From Alphaproteobacteria bacterium (GTDB lineage: Bacteria > Pseudomonadota > Alphaproteobacteria > Rhodobacterales > Rhodobacteraceae), in NCBI GenBank assembly GCA_009908505.1, contig JAAAPD010000016.1, positions 33,883 to 97,882 on the forward strand: 64,000 bases of DNA, read 5' to 3'. The position numbers and the translations under genes are program-made. This document shows positions 17,043 to 25,239 of the stretch, piece after piece; the stretch's first letter is position 1, and the number at the start of each line of letters is the position of its first letter. The notes beneath the pieces are model-generated. The model saw only the letters and a program-made list of their open reading frames with translations. It made no database searches and was not told the DNA's origin.

Positions 17043-17057
17043 CCGTGTTTCGCGACC

Positions 17058-17570
17058 ATGGGCAACGACAGCATCATAGTCGGCAGCATCGCCGGGGCCT
17101 TCGGGGTCAAGGGCGAGGTGCGGCTGAAAAGTTTCTGCGCCGACCCTGAGGCGATCGTGGACTACACACCGCTGACCCGCTCGGACGGGCCGGTCGTGCA
17201 GACCATCGTGCTGACCGGACGTGCCAAGGGGGCGCTTGTCGCGCGCATGGATGGCGTCACCACCAAGGAAGAGGCCGATGCCCTGAAAGGCGTCGAGTTG
17301 TCGGCGCTGCGCAGCCAACTGCCCGCCTTGCCCGATGACGAGTTCTACCATGCAGACCTGATCGGTCTGGAGGCCTTCGATACCGGCGGCGACAGCTTGG
17401 GCCGGGTCAAATCGGTGCAAAACAACGGCGCGGATGACCTGCTGGAAATCCATGGTCCGGGCCTGCGGGCCACCGTGCTGGTGCCGTTTACCCGGGCCGT
17501 CGTTCCGACCGTGGACCTGGCCACCGGCCGCGTCGTGATCGACCCGCCGGGCGGACTGTTCGAGGACTGA
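17058..17570 (+). CDS. rimM: Ribosome maturation factor RimM
   Basis: 170 residues. N-terminal RimM barrel ([21 protein letters not shown]) and C-terminal PRC-barrel-like part ([13 protein letters not shown], ending [12 protein letters not shown]). Assists 16S rRNA processing and S19 assembly in the 30S head. ATG 17058 preferred; the upstream part lies in the hairpin. Confidence 0.95.
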   Translation: MGNDSIIVGSIAGAFGVKGEVRLKSFCADPEAIVDYTPLTRSDGPVVQTIVLTGRAKGALVARMDGVTTKEEADALKGVELSALRSQLPALPDDEFYHADLIGLEAFDTGGDSLGRVKSVQNNGADDLLEIHGPGLRATVLVPFTRAVVPTVDLATGRVVIDPPGGLFED

Positions 17571-17574
17571 CCCG

Positions 17575-18375
17575 ATGGAGGGGCGCCGGATCGTCATCCA
17601 TGGCGGCTTTCACAAGACCGGGACCACCAGTGCCCAGAATTTCATCTTCGACAACGGTCCCCTGATCTGGCCGCACGCAGCCACCGTCCTGCCGGGACGG
17701 ACACGGGCTCGGGTGGCGCGCCATGCCGTCCGTTACTCGGTGGGCAACGCGCAGCCCGATCTCAACCGGTTCCGGCGCGGCCTGGCCGAGGTTCTGGGCG
17801 GCCTGAACCTCGGCAAGCGGGCGGTTCTGATCTCGGACGAGAATCTTTGCGGCCGAATGCCGGGCCGCGACGGCCAGACCGGCTATGGCAGCGCGCCGGA
17901 TCTTATGGCGGCCATGGTCCGGGTAATTCGGCGATTCGTGGAGAAAGACGCCGATATCCATTTCGTCTTCACCACGCGTGACCCTAAGGACTGGCTGCGC
18001 AGCACGTGGCTGCACAATTTGCGCACGTCCCGGCTGACGCTGGATTTCGAAAGCTATGCCGCCATTCATTCAGAGGCGGCCGATCTCGGCCGGGTGGTCG
18101 GGGAGATTGGCGCGGCCGTCGCCCCCTACCCTGTCCACACCGCGCGGATCGAAGCCCTTGCCGACAATCCTGAAGGTCCGGCCGCACCGCTGATCCAGTT
18201 GCTTGGCATACCCAACGAAAAGCGAACGCGATTGACCGGACTGGGTCGCGCGAATATCGGCCCGGGCGTTGCCGTTGCGCCGCAGCTTCTGGCGTTGAAC
18301 CGGTCCGACCTTGCCGATGACGTCCTCGCCGCGCGCAAGGCCGCATTGCTTGACTCGCTTTCCCCCGAAAGCTGA
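17575..18375 (+). CDS. Sulfotransferase-like protein inserted between rimM and trmD
   Basis: 266 residues. A PAPS-binding loop is suggested by IHGGFHKTGTTSAQNF (8-23) and a 3'-phosphate site by FVFTTRDPKDWLRSTW (130-145). The rest is poorly conserved. Similar sulfotransferase-like proteins occur widely in marine alphaproteobacteria with unknown acceptors. It starts four bases after rimM and ends 14 bases before trmD, so it must be co-transcribed with them, which is unusual for this strongly conserved gene group. Confidence 0.75.
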   Translation: MEGRRIVIHGGFHKTGTTSAQNFIFDNGPLIWPHAATVLPGRTRARVARHAVRYSVGNAQPDLNRFRRGLAEVLGGLNLGKRAVLISDENLCGRMPGRDGQTGYGSAPDLMAAMVRVIRRFVEKDADIHFVFTTRDPKDWLRSTWLHNLRTSRLTLDFESYAAIHSEAADLGRVVGEIGAAVAPYPVHTARIEALADNPEGPAAPLIQLLGIPNEKRTRLTGLGRANIGPGVAVAPQLLALNRSDLADDVLAARKAALLDSLSPES

Positions 18376-18389
18376 CCTATGACGCCCCC

Positions 18390-19196
18390 ATGACCAATCA
18401 CCCCAGCAAGTCCCACGGCCGCAAGAGCATCCGGCCAACCCTGAAGCCGCAGGAATTGATGACCGATCGCCCGGCCCTGGCCCATGCCTGGACGGCGCAA
18501 GTGATCACACTTTTTCCCGAAGCCTTTCCGGGGCTTCTGGGTACCAGCCTTACCGGCAAGGCGCTCAAGGACGGGATCTGGCAGCTCGACACCACCGATT
18601 TGCGCCGGTTCGGCGAGGGCAAGCATCGCAATGTCGATGACACGCCCGCGGGGGGCGGCGCGGGCATGGTGCTGCGCGCCGATGTGCTGGGCAAAGCGAT
18701 CGAGGCGACGCGGCGCGGCGCACGCGGGCGCATGCCGCTGATCTATCTCAGCCCGCGCGGCGTGCCCTTTACCCAGGCGATGGCCCGCGACCTTGCCCGG
18801 CAGGACGGCGTGACGCTTGTGTGCGGGCGCTTCGAAGGTGTGGATGAACGGGTGCTGGAGCACTACGACATCCTCGAAGTGTCCATGGGGGACTATGTCC
18901 TGACCGGCGGTGAATTGCCCGCAATGACCCTGATCGACGCCTGCGTGCGGCTGTTGCCCGGCGTTCTTGGCAATGCCGAAAGCGCGGTCGAGGAAAGCCA
19001 TTCCGCCGGCCTTCTGGAACATCCGCAATATACCCGCCCCGCCGAATGGCAGGGCCGAACCATCCCCGAGGTCCTGACCTCGGGCGATCATGGCAAAGTC
19101 GCCCAATGGCGCCGCGACCAAAGCGAGAAACTGACCCGCACGCGCCGCCCGGACATGTGGGCCCGCCATGACGGAAAGACCCCCGAAAAGGGTTGA
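18390..19196 (+). CDS. trmD: tRNA (guanine-37-N1)-methyltransferase
   Basis: 268 residues from ATG 18390; an internal ATG at 18459 with AGGA upstream would give 245 residues, closer to E. coli TrmD (255). The SPOUT knot is clear: AGGGAGMVLRAD, LIYLSPRGVPFTQ, CGRFEGVDER and SMGDYVLTGGELPAM. It methylates G37 of tRNAs reading CCN, CUN and CGG codons, preventing frameshifts. The N-terminal extension KSHGRKSI is, from memory, shared by Rhodobacteraceae relatives. Confidence 0.95.
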   Translation: MTNHPSKSHGRKSIRPTLKPQELMTDRPALAHAWTAQVITLFPEAFPGLLGTSLTGKALKDGIWQLDTTDLRRFGEGKHRNVDDTPAGGGAGMVLRADVLGKAIEATRRGARGRMPLIYLSPRGVPFTQAMARDLARQDGVTLVCGRFEGVDERVLEHYDILEVSMGDYVLTGGELPAMTLIDACVRLLPGVLGNAESAVEESHSAGLLEHPQYTRPAEWQGRTIPEVLTSGDHGKVAQWRRDQSEKLTRTRRPDMWARHDGKTPEKG

Positions 19197-19221
19197 TCGA
19201 ACAACCGCCTGCCACTATACG
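19193..19221 (+). promoter_or_regulatory. Promoter of rplS-rpmE
   Basis: -35 TTGATC, 17-base spacer, -10 TATACG. The -35 overlaps the trmD stop codon. Both hexamers are identical to the rplO promoter at 52088-52116. Confidence 0.6.
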
Positions 19222-19227
19222 GCACCG

Positions 19228-19438
19228 GTCCGGGACTCGTCCGAGTCGTCCGGGCATGTATCGTTATGGCACATGCCCCGCTTTCTTCGGCATCGGGCGC
19301 CAGGGCGGCACAGCACAAGACAAGGAATGACGCGTTACCTCTGGCGGGCGCCATACGGGCGGACCCGGAAGAAGACTCAGAGCTCTGTTGCGACCAAACC
19401 TTCGTGGACCAACCACGAGCCATATAGGAGATGATCAG
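19228..19438 (+). promoter_or_regulatory. Long structured leader of rplS
   Basis: About 210 untranslated bases. Visible stems: GACTC/GAGTC with loop GTCC (19234-19247), a perfect 8-base stem GGGCATGT/ACATGCCC (19252-19278), CGCCAG/CTGGCG (19298-19346) and CGTGG/CCACG (19403-19417) just before the ribosome binding site. A ribosomal-protein autoregulatory leader is possible; no known family was recognised. Confidence 0.45.
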
Positions 19439-19825
19439 ATGGACCTGATCGCACAACTCGAGGCGGAACAGATCGCCGAACTGGGGAAGAAAATCCCCGA
19501 CTTCAAGGCCGGCGACACCATCCGCGTCGGCTACAAGGTGACCGAAGGCACCCGCTCCCGCGTGCAGAACTATGAAGGCGTCTGCATCAGCCGCAAGAAC
19601 GGCGACGGCATCGCCGGATCGTTCACGGTGCGCAAGATTTCCTTCGGCGAAGGCGTGGAACGTGTGTTCCCGCTCTATTCGACCAACATCGAATCCATCG
19701 AGGTGGTGCGCCGCGGCAAGGTCCGCCGCGCCAAGCTCTACTACCTGCGCTCGCGTCGCGGCAAATCGGCCCGTATCGCGGAAAAGACCAACTATCGCCC
19801 GCTGTCGAGCGGCGCCGACGCGTAA
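19439..19825 (+). CDS. rplS: 50S ribosomal protein bL19
   Basis: 128 residues with the L19 core [19 protein letters not shown] and [20 protein letters not shown]. Located at the 30S-50S interface. ATG 19439 has AGGAG at eight bases; the longer frame from 19388 is the leader. Confidence 0.97.
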   Translation: MDLIAQLEAEQIAELGKKIPDFKAGDTIRVGYKVTEGTRSRVQNYEGVCISRKNGDGIAGSFTVRKISFGEGVERVFPLYSTNIESIEVVRRGKVRRAKLYYLRSRRGKSARIAEKTNYRPLSSGADA

Positions 19826-19837
19826 GGAGGCCCGGAC

Positions 19838-20059
19838 ATGAAAAAAGACATCCATCCCGACTACCACATCATCAACGTCAAGATGACCAATGGCGACGTT
19901 GTGCAGATGCGGTCGACTTGGGGCGGCGAGGGCGAGACCCTGTCGCTGGACATCGACCCCAGCGTGCACCCGGCCTGGACCGGCGGCTCGTCCCGCTTGA
20001 TGGACCAGGGCGGCCGCGTGTCGAAGTTTAAGAAGAAATACGAAGGCCTGGGCTTCTAA
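19838..20059 (+). CDS. rpmE: 50S ribosomal protein bL31
   Basis: 73 residues: [37 protein letters not shown]. It has no cysteines, so it is a zinc-independent (C-minus) form that would not serve as a zinc store. Twelve bases after rplS with GGAGG upstream; followed by a strong terminator. Confidence 0.96.
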   Translation: MKKDIHPDYHIINVKMTNGDVVQMRSTWGGEGETLSLDIDPSVHPAWTGGSSRLMDQGGRVSKFKKKYEGLGF

Positions 20060-20081
20060 GCAGGGCCGAAGTTTCGGGAAG

Positions 20082-20110
20082 ATGCCGCCGTTTTCGGCGG
20101 CATTTTTCGT
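20082..20110 (+). terminator. Terminator of rplS-rpmE
   Basis: ATGCCGCCG (20082-20090), loop TTTT, CGGCGGCAT (20095-20103), then TTTTCGTTT. A classic intrinsic terminator. Confidence 0.9.
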
Positions 20111-20177
20111 TTCGTGGCCCGCGTTAACGACATTTTACGATCTGGCACGGACCTTCGCCGCCGGAAAGGTGTCCGGC

Positions 20178-20945
20178 ATGATGTTTCGTATCTACAGGTT
20201 TTTCGTTCCCCGGGGGCCGATCGACTTCGCCTACAAGTTCGTGCTTTTCTGCACGGTGATCGTGACGGTCAACTACGCCTTCAACATGGCCTGGCCGCAC
20301 CCGGACGGGCTGCCGCATCTTTTCATCATTCTGAACGGTTTCTGCGTCGGCGCCCCGTTTGTCGGGTTCGTTTTTCTTCTGGTGCGCAAGCAATTGCACC
20401 TGCAACAGGAATTGACCACCCGGTCACGCACGGACGACCTGACCGGGCTGTCGAACCGGCGCTTCTTTCTCAAGCAGACCAATGCCTTGCTTGATGACGG
20501 GGTCGAGGGCGTTCTGCTGATCATGGATGCAGACCACTTCAAGGCCGTGAACGACAGCTATGGCCACCAGGCCGGTGATACCTGCCTTGTCTCGATCGGC
20601 TATCGCCTGAAACGCGCCCTGCGCACCGACGACGTCATCGGTCGCATCGGGGGCGAGGAATTCGGCGTCTTCCTGACCAATACCTCTTTGGACCATACCG
20701 GCATGGTCTGTCGCGACCTTCTCATGCCGATTCCCTTTAATGGCGGGCCCGACCATCCGCACCTGACCGTAACCCTCTCGATGGGGGCCTCGGCGGTCCG
20801 GCCCGGCGTGTCGCTCGACCAGCTCATGCAAGAGGCGGACGCCGCCCTCTACCGGGCCAAGGCAAATGGGCGTAACCGGCTGGAAATCGCATTCCCCTTT
20901 GATCAGGACCCGCGCCGGCGCCACCTGGGCGAGAAAAGCGCCTAG
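20178..20945 (+). CDS. Membrane-bound diguanylate cyclase
   Basis: 255 residues from ATG 20178; a reading from 20082 would begin inside the terminator. Two membrane helices (about 18-35 and 46-70) precede a GGDEF domain with DDLTGLSNRRFF, MDADHFKAVND and an intact GGEEF (158-162). The inhibitory I-site RTDD (149-152) sits five residues before it, so product inhibition by c-di-GMP is expected. It should make c-di-GMP, the messenger controlling attachment and motility. Confidence 0.9.
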   Translation: MMFRIYRFFVPRGPIDFAYKFVLFCTVIVTVNYAFNMAWPHPDGLPHLFIILNGFCVGAPFVGFVFLLVRKQLHLQQELTTRSRTDDLTGLSNRRFFLKQTNALLDDGVEGVLLIMDADHFKAVNDSYGHQAGDTCLVSIGYRLKRALRTDDVIGRIGGEEFGVFLTNTSLDHTGMVCRDLLMPIPFNGGPDHPHLTVTLSMGASAVRPGVSLDQLMQEADAALYRAKANGRNRLEIAFPFDQDPRRRHLGEKSA

Positions 20946-21083
20946 CTGGTTCAGGACGTCCAGTCACGTCTGACGGCAAGGGTCCGGGGGCTACCGATCT
21001 CGACGCCCATGGACGGGCGATCGGAACGGGCCAACGGCCCGGACACCATTACCCGGGCCGGTGATGTGTCCACGCGCCCGGGG

Positions 21084-22334
21084 CTAGGCCGCGCGGCCGG
21101 GCCGGCGGCGGCGGCGCGCGCCCCCCGGTTTGCCAGTCGCGCCCGGCTTGCCCCCAGGTCCGCCCCGGCGACGGCCATCGCCACGCTTGGGCTTGGGGTC
21201 TTCGACTTCCCAGGGACGGCCGGAGGCGACCGGAATATCCGCCTTCATCGCCTTCTGGATAGCGCGCAGTTCGCCCATCTCGTCGGGTGCGCAAAAGGCC
21301 ACGGCCATGCCGTCGGCCCCCGCCCGTGCCGTGCGGCCGATCCGGTGCACGTAGTTTTCCGGCACGTTGGGCAGATCGAAATTGTAGACATGCTTGACCT
21401 CGGGAATGTCGAGTCCCCGTGCCGCCACGTCGGTCGCAACCAATACCTTGACCTCGCCCGCCTTGAACGCCTTGAGCGCGCGGTCGCGCTGGCCCTGGCT
21501 CTTGTTGCCGTGGATCGAGGCGGCGGGAAAGCCGTCCTTTTCCAGCTTGCGGAACAGTTTCTCGGATCCGTGCTTGGTGCGGCCGAAGACGATCGCGCGT
21601 TCGTCGCGATGGCCGTCCAGCAACTCGACCAGAAGATTGGACTTTTCCGCCTTGGCGATGAAATGCACTGATTGGGCGATCTTGTCGGCGGCCTTGCCCG
21701 GCGGGTTCACCTGCACCCGGATCGGGTTGGACAGGTAGGTATCGGCCAGTTCGGACATCTGCTTGGGCATGGTGGCCGAGAACAGCATGGTCTGGCGGTC
21801 ATCGGGCAACAAAGGCGCGATCTTGCGCAGCGCGTGGATGAAGCCGAGGTCCAGCATCTGGTCGGCTTCGTCCAGCACGAGGAACTGGGTTTCGTCCAAC
21901 TGCACGGCGCCGCGATCAAGCAGGTCGATCAGGCGGCCGGGGGTGGCCACCAGCAGCGCACAGCCCTTTTCGAGCCGCCGCATCTGGCCGGTGATTCCGG
22001 CACCGCCCACGACCAGAACGGTCTTGAGGTGGGTGCCGGCCGTGTAGGCGGTCAGGTTGTCAGCGATTTGCTTGGCCAGTTCGCGCGTCGGCGCAAGGAT
22101 CAGGCCCCGCGCGGTCCTGGGCGCGGCCTTGCCTTGGGTCTTCAGCAACGCGTCGATCATCGGCAGGCCGAAGGCGGCCGTCTTGCCGGTGCCCGTCTGG
22201 GCCAGGCCCATGACATCGCGGCCATTCATGGCATGGGGGATGGCCTGGGCCTGGATCGGTGTCGGCTCGGAGATGCCTTGTTCGGCAAGGGCTTTTGTCA
22301 GGCGGGGCGCAAGGCCCAGCATATCGAAATCCAT
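21084..22334 (-). CDS. DEAD-box RNA helicase (RhlE type)
   Basis: 416 residues. All motifs are present: Q motif GISEPTPIQ, I AQTGTGKT, Ia PTRELA, Ib TPGRLIDLL, II DEAD, III SAT, V ATDVAARGLDIPEV, VI HRIGRTARAG. A basic Gly/Arg-rich tail (RRRGGPGGKPG...RRRRRPGRAA) should bind RNA. Probable roles are ribosome assembly and RNA decay in the cold. AAGGA precedes ATG 22334. Convergent with the cyclase; the gap holds a CGGGCC/GGCCCG hairpin (21027-21041). Confidence 0.93.
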   Translation of the reverse strand: MDFDMLGLAPRLTKALAEQGISEPTPIQAQAIPHAMNGRDVMGLAQTGTGKTAAFGLPMIDALLKTQGKAAPRTARGLILAPTRELAKQIADNLTAYTAGTHLKTVLVVGGAGITGQMRRLEKGCALLVATPGRLIDLLDRGAVQLDETQFLVLDEADQMLDLGFIHALRKIAPLLPDDRQTMLFSATMPKQMSELADTYLSNPIRVQVNPPGKAADKIAQSVHFIAKAEKSNLLVELLDGHRDERAIVFGRTKHGSEKLFRKLEKDGFPAASIHGNKSQGQRDRALKAFKAGEVKVLVATDVAARGLDIPEVKHVYNFDLPNVPENYVHRIGRTARAGADGMAVAFCAPDEMGELRAIQKAMKADIPVASGRPWEVEDPKPKRGDGRRRGGPGGKPGATGKPGGARRRRRPGRAA

Positions 22335-22697
22335 AGTTATTCCTTCTGCGCGGCCCATCGGGGACCGCACGGCAAACCTCCCGCAATGCAGCGGGCCGGT
22401 CTTAGGGTTGCGCCGATGCCCTCGCACACAGGCATCATTGCCTGCGCACCGGTCCGGCGCGGCACCCCTGCGTGATGGTGGGAACCTGTTCGAAAGATGC
22501 CGGTCTCGCGCCTTGGACCCGCTTAGGGGTGGCGCCCTGCTCACGCGGCAGCGGCATCGGTCAAACCGCACATGGGGCTTTTGGCGTCACAAGTCAACAC
22601 CGGTTCGGCGCGCAACGCTTTTCCTTGAACCTTTGCGCCCCTATAGTTACGGCAATCCTCCGGGCCGGGGTCCCGGGGCAGAAGAAGGGGCCGGGTA
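22335..22697. other. 363-base divergent intergenic region (helicase / mipZ)
   Basis: No credible gene. Two small hairpins, CCCGC/GCGGG near 22381-22396 and AGGCA/TGCCT near 22430-22444, lie in the helicase leader. TATAGT at 22642-22647 could be a mipZ -10, but the matching -35 is poor. Confidence 0.4.
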
Positions 22698-23507
22698 GTG
22701 GCACATATCATCGTTGTCGGAAACGAAAAGGGCGGCGCGGGCAAGTCCACCGTGTCCATGCATGTTGCGACCGCCCTTGCGCGCATGGGCAACAAGGTCG
22801 GCCTTCTGGACCTGGACCTGCGCCAGAAGACCCTTGGCCGCTATATCGAGAACCGCCGGGCCTTCATGAACAAGGATGGGCTGGACTTGCCCACGCCGAC
22901 CTATCACGAGCTACCCGAGATCGACCCGGCCAGTCTGACCGAGGGCGAGAACATCTTCGATCATCGCCTGTCCATGGCCGTGGCCGGGCTGGAGCCGGAC
23001 AGCGACTTCATCCTGATCGACTGCCCGGGCAGCCATACGCGGCTGAGCCAGGTGGCGCATTCGCTGGCCGACACGCTGATCACGCCGCTCAACGACAGCT
23101 TCATCGATTTCGACCTGCTGGCGCAGATCGACGCGGACGGGGAAACGATCAAAGGGCCATCGGTCTATTCCTCGATGGTCTGGAACGCGCGCCAGTTGCG
23201 CGCGCAGGCCGGGTTCGATCCGATCGACTGGGTCGTGGTGCGCAACCGGCTGGGCGCGCAGAACATGGTCAACAAGCAGAAGATGGAAAAGGCGATCGAC
23301 AAGCTGTCCAAGCGGATCGGCTTTCGCAGCGCGCCGGGCTTCAACGAACGGGTCATCTTCCGCGAATTGTTCCCGCGTGGCCTGACGCTGCTGGACCTGC
23401 GCGATATCGGGGTGAAGAACCTGAACATCTCGAACCTGGCGGCCCGGCAGGAACTGCGCGACCTGATGAAGGCGCTGCACCTGCCCGGCGTGTCAGTCGA
23501 TTTCTAA
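22698..23507 (+). CDS. mipZ: MipZ, division-plane positioning ATPase
   Basis: 269 residues. Deviant Walker A KGGAGKST (11-18), Walker A' LLDLDLRQKTLGRY and Walker B ILIDCPG identify a ParA/MinD-type ATPase; the sequence around PLNDSFIDFDLLAQID is typical of MipZ. In alphaproteobacteria MipZ binds ParB at the poles and blocks FtsZ polymerisation, so that the ring forms at mid-cell. The start is GTG at 22698 with AAGGGG upstream. parAB is not in the window. Confidence 0.9.
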   Translation: MAHIIVVGNEKGGAGKSTVSMHVATALARMGNKVGLLDLDLRQKTLGRYIENRRAFMNKDGLDLPTPTYHELPEIDPASLTEGENIFDHRLSMAVAGLEPDSDFILIDCPGSHTRLSQVAHSLADTLITPLNDSFIDFDLLAQIDADGETIKGPSVYSSMVWNARQLRAQAGFDPIDWVVVRNRLGAQNMVNKQKMEKAIDKLSKRIGFRSAPGFNERVIFRELFPRGLTLLDLRDIGVKNLNISNLAARQELRDLMKALHLPGVSVDF

Positions 23508-23510
23508 ACC

Positions 23511-24926
23511 CTACTCGAAGCCCATATCCGTGAGGTCGGCGGCGATACGCGTGCGCGGCGCCATCGCGCGCACCATGAAGAAGTAGCGCAGCACGAAGCC
23601 CGACATGGCGATGCCGACCATGATGCTCAGCAAGATGATGATCGCCGTGGTATCGCCCATGGTGGCCAAGAAAAAGGTCGTGAGCGCCCAGTGCGCAACC
23701 GGCGTGACATCGATATCCAGAAGCGCGTTCGTGGGGCTGTCGGCACTGGGCAGAATCTCCTCGGCCATGCGCTGTGCGGCCACTTCTTGCTGACTGAGGA
23801 CCCGAACCTCCTCCGTGCTATGGGCCATGGCGTCTTGCACCAGCCCTGCAAGGACAGCGATCAGGACCAGCGCGAAGGCCCCGCCGACCACGACGGTCAG
23901 TCCCCGCCGCAGCATGTCCAGCCCGCTACGCCGGCGCGGCGGGGTGGCGATCTGTTCGGTCGACAGGGTCTTGCCTGCCGTCGGGGCGGTCTCGTCCCCT
24001 GCGGCAGCAGGACGGTTCAGGTCCAGGCTCATACCGTCAAGGACGGCCGCGGCGGGGTCGGGCTGCGCGGTCGTCGTATCGGACCCGGCACCCGCGATGC
24101 GCGCATTGAGCCGCTGTTTCCATAGTGGCACCTCGCCATCCGCGCCCGCCATGGCCTGTGGCACGACCGGTGCGGTCTCGTAGAATGGGGCGGGCGCCGG
24201 TGCCGTACCTTGGATCGCGTCAAGCGGATCGTCTTCGGGCTTGTCGTCCCGGGGGCGGAACACGAGCTTGAAAAGGGCCAGAAGCCCGATGGCGCCCCCG
24301 ATCTTCGAAAAGATACCGAACAGGCTCATCGAGGCGTCGCTGCTGGTCGGCAGGTTCGCGTGGCGCCCGCCCAGGTAGGGAAAGACCACGACCGGATTTT
24401 CGGGCAGCGACAACCCCTCGTCTCGCAGCGCATCGGCCACGATCCCTTCCCACTTGCCAAGCGAGCTGCCGCGCCCATTGATACGAACGATCGACCCGAA
24501 ATCGCCGCGCCCCTCCAGCTTGGCGAAGATCCGTCCGTCGCTGACATCTGGGAAGTCGAAACCGGGGCCGGTCCATAGCATCACGCCCAGAACCTCGCGG
24601 GTGGTCGAGTCCGTCGACACGAACGGGATCATGACGGCGCGGGCCTCACCGATGGATTCCTCGATCACCAGTTCATAGCCGTGTTCGGGCAGGATCTGCG
24701 CGCGCAAATGAACCTCGCCCGCTTCGGTGCGGTGCATGTCACGATCATAGGACTGGACATCCACCACCCCCGGCATCCCCGCAGCCAGTAGCCGCGCGTT
24801 GCGGGCGAACTTCTCGTTCTGCTCGATTTGAAGGTAGTAGCCGATCCCGAAAAACGCGGCGGCGATCAGGCCAAGCGCAAGCGGCCCGAGCATCACAAAC
24901 CGCAGTAAACCATTCAGAATACCCAT
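23511..24926 (-). CDS. Membrane protein of unknown function
   Basis: 471 residues; I do not recognise a family. An N-terminal membrane helix (LGPLALGLIAAAFFGIGYYL) is followed by a soluble, probably periplasmic domain (about 35-195), a second helix (GIFSKIGGAIGLLALFKLVF), a Pro/Ala/Asp-rich cytoplasmic linker, a third helix (VVVGGAFALVLIAVLAGLV) and a fourth near the C-terminus (TAIIILLSIMVGIAMSGFVL). ATG 24926 has GGAG upstream. It is convergent with mipZ, only three bases away. Confidence 0.75.
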   Translation of the reverse strand: MGILNGLLRFVMLGPLALGLIAAAFFGIGYYLQIEQNEKFARNARLLAAGMPGVVDVQSYDRDMHRTEAGEVHLRAQILPEHGYELVIEESIGEARAVMIPFVSTDSTTREVLGVMLWTGPGFDFPDVSDGRIFAKLEGRGDFGSIVRINGRGSSLGKWEGIVADALRDEGLSLPENPVVVFPYLGGRHANLPTSSDASMSLFGIFSKIGGAIGLLALFKLVFRPRDDKPEDDPLDAIQGTAPAPAPFYETAPVVPQAMAGADGEVPLWKQRLNARIAGAGSDTTTAQPDPAAAVLDGMSLDLNRPAAAGDETAPTAGKTLSTEQIATPPRRRSGLDMLRRGLTVVVGGAFALVLIAVLAGLVQDAMAHSTEEVRVLSQQEVAAQRMAEEILPSADSPTNALLDIDVTPVAHWALTTFFLATMGDTTAIIILLSIMVGIAMSGFVLRYFFMVRAMAPRTRIAADLTDMGFE

Positions 24927-25068
24927 CCACCAACTCCGCTCGCAGTTCAACGCACGCCCCTAATCGGGAGCTTTTGGTTAAGAATGGCAGTGGTTTTGGG
25001 CGACAATTGGACCTGTAGCGGCCAATTTCATGCAACTGGCGCGTGCAAGTCCATCAATGGAAAGAGAG

Positions 25069-25145
25069 TGGCGGACCGAGGAGGATTCGAACCCCCGACC
25101 CCTTGATTCGTAGTCAAGTACTCTATCCAGCTGAGCTATCGGTCC
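25069..25145 (-). tRNA. tRNA-Arg (anticodon ACG)
   Basis: 77 bases including encoded CCA. Acceptor GGACCGA pairs with TCGGTCC, discriminator G. Anticodon stem CTTGA/TCAAG holds loop CTACGAA, anticodon ACG; T-loop GTTCGAATC is standard. A34 is expected to be converted to inosine by TadA, so it reads CGU, CGC and CGA. Confidence 0.97.
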
Positions 25146-25158
25146 ACTCTGAGGCGCG

Positions 25159-25187
25159 GATGTAGACCTGTCGGACGGGCAATGCAA
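25159..25187 (-). promoter_or_regulatory. tRNA-Arg promoter
   Basis: On the minus strand: -35 TTGCAT (25187-25182), 17-base spacer, -10 TACATC (25164-25159), about 14 bases before the tRNA 5' end. Confidence 0.5.
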
Positions 25188-25239
25188 GGGGGCAACTGGT
25201 GGAAACTTCAGTTTTCTCCCGCCGGGTCGGCCCTTGTGG

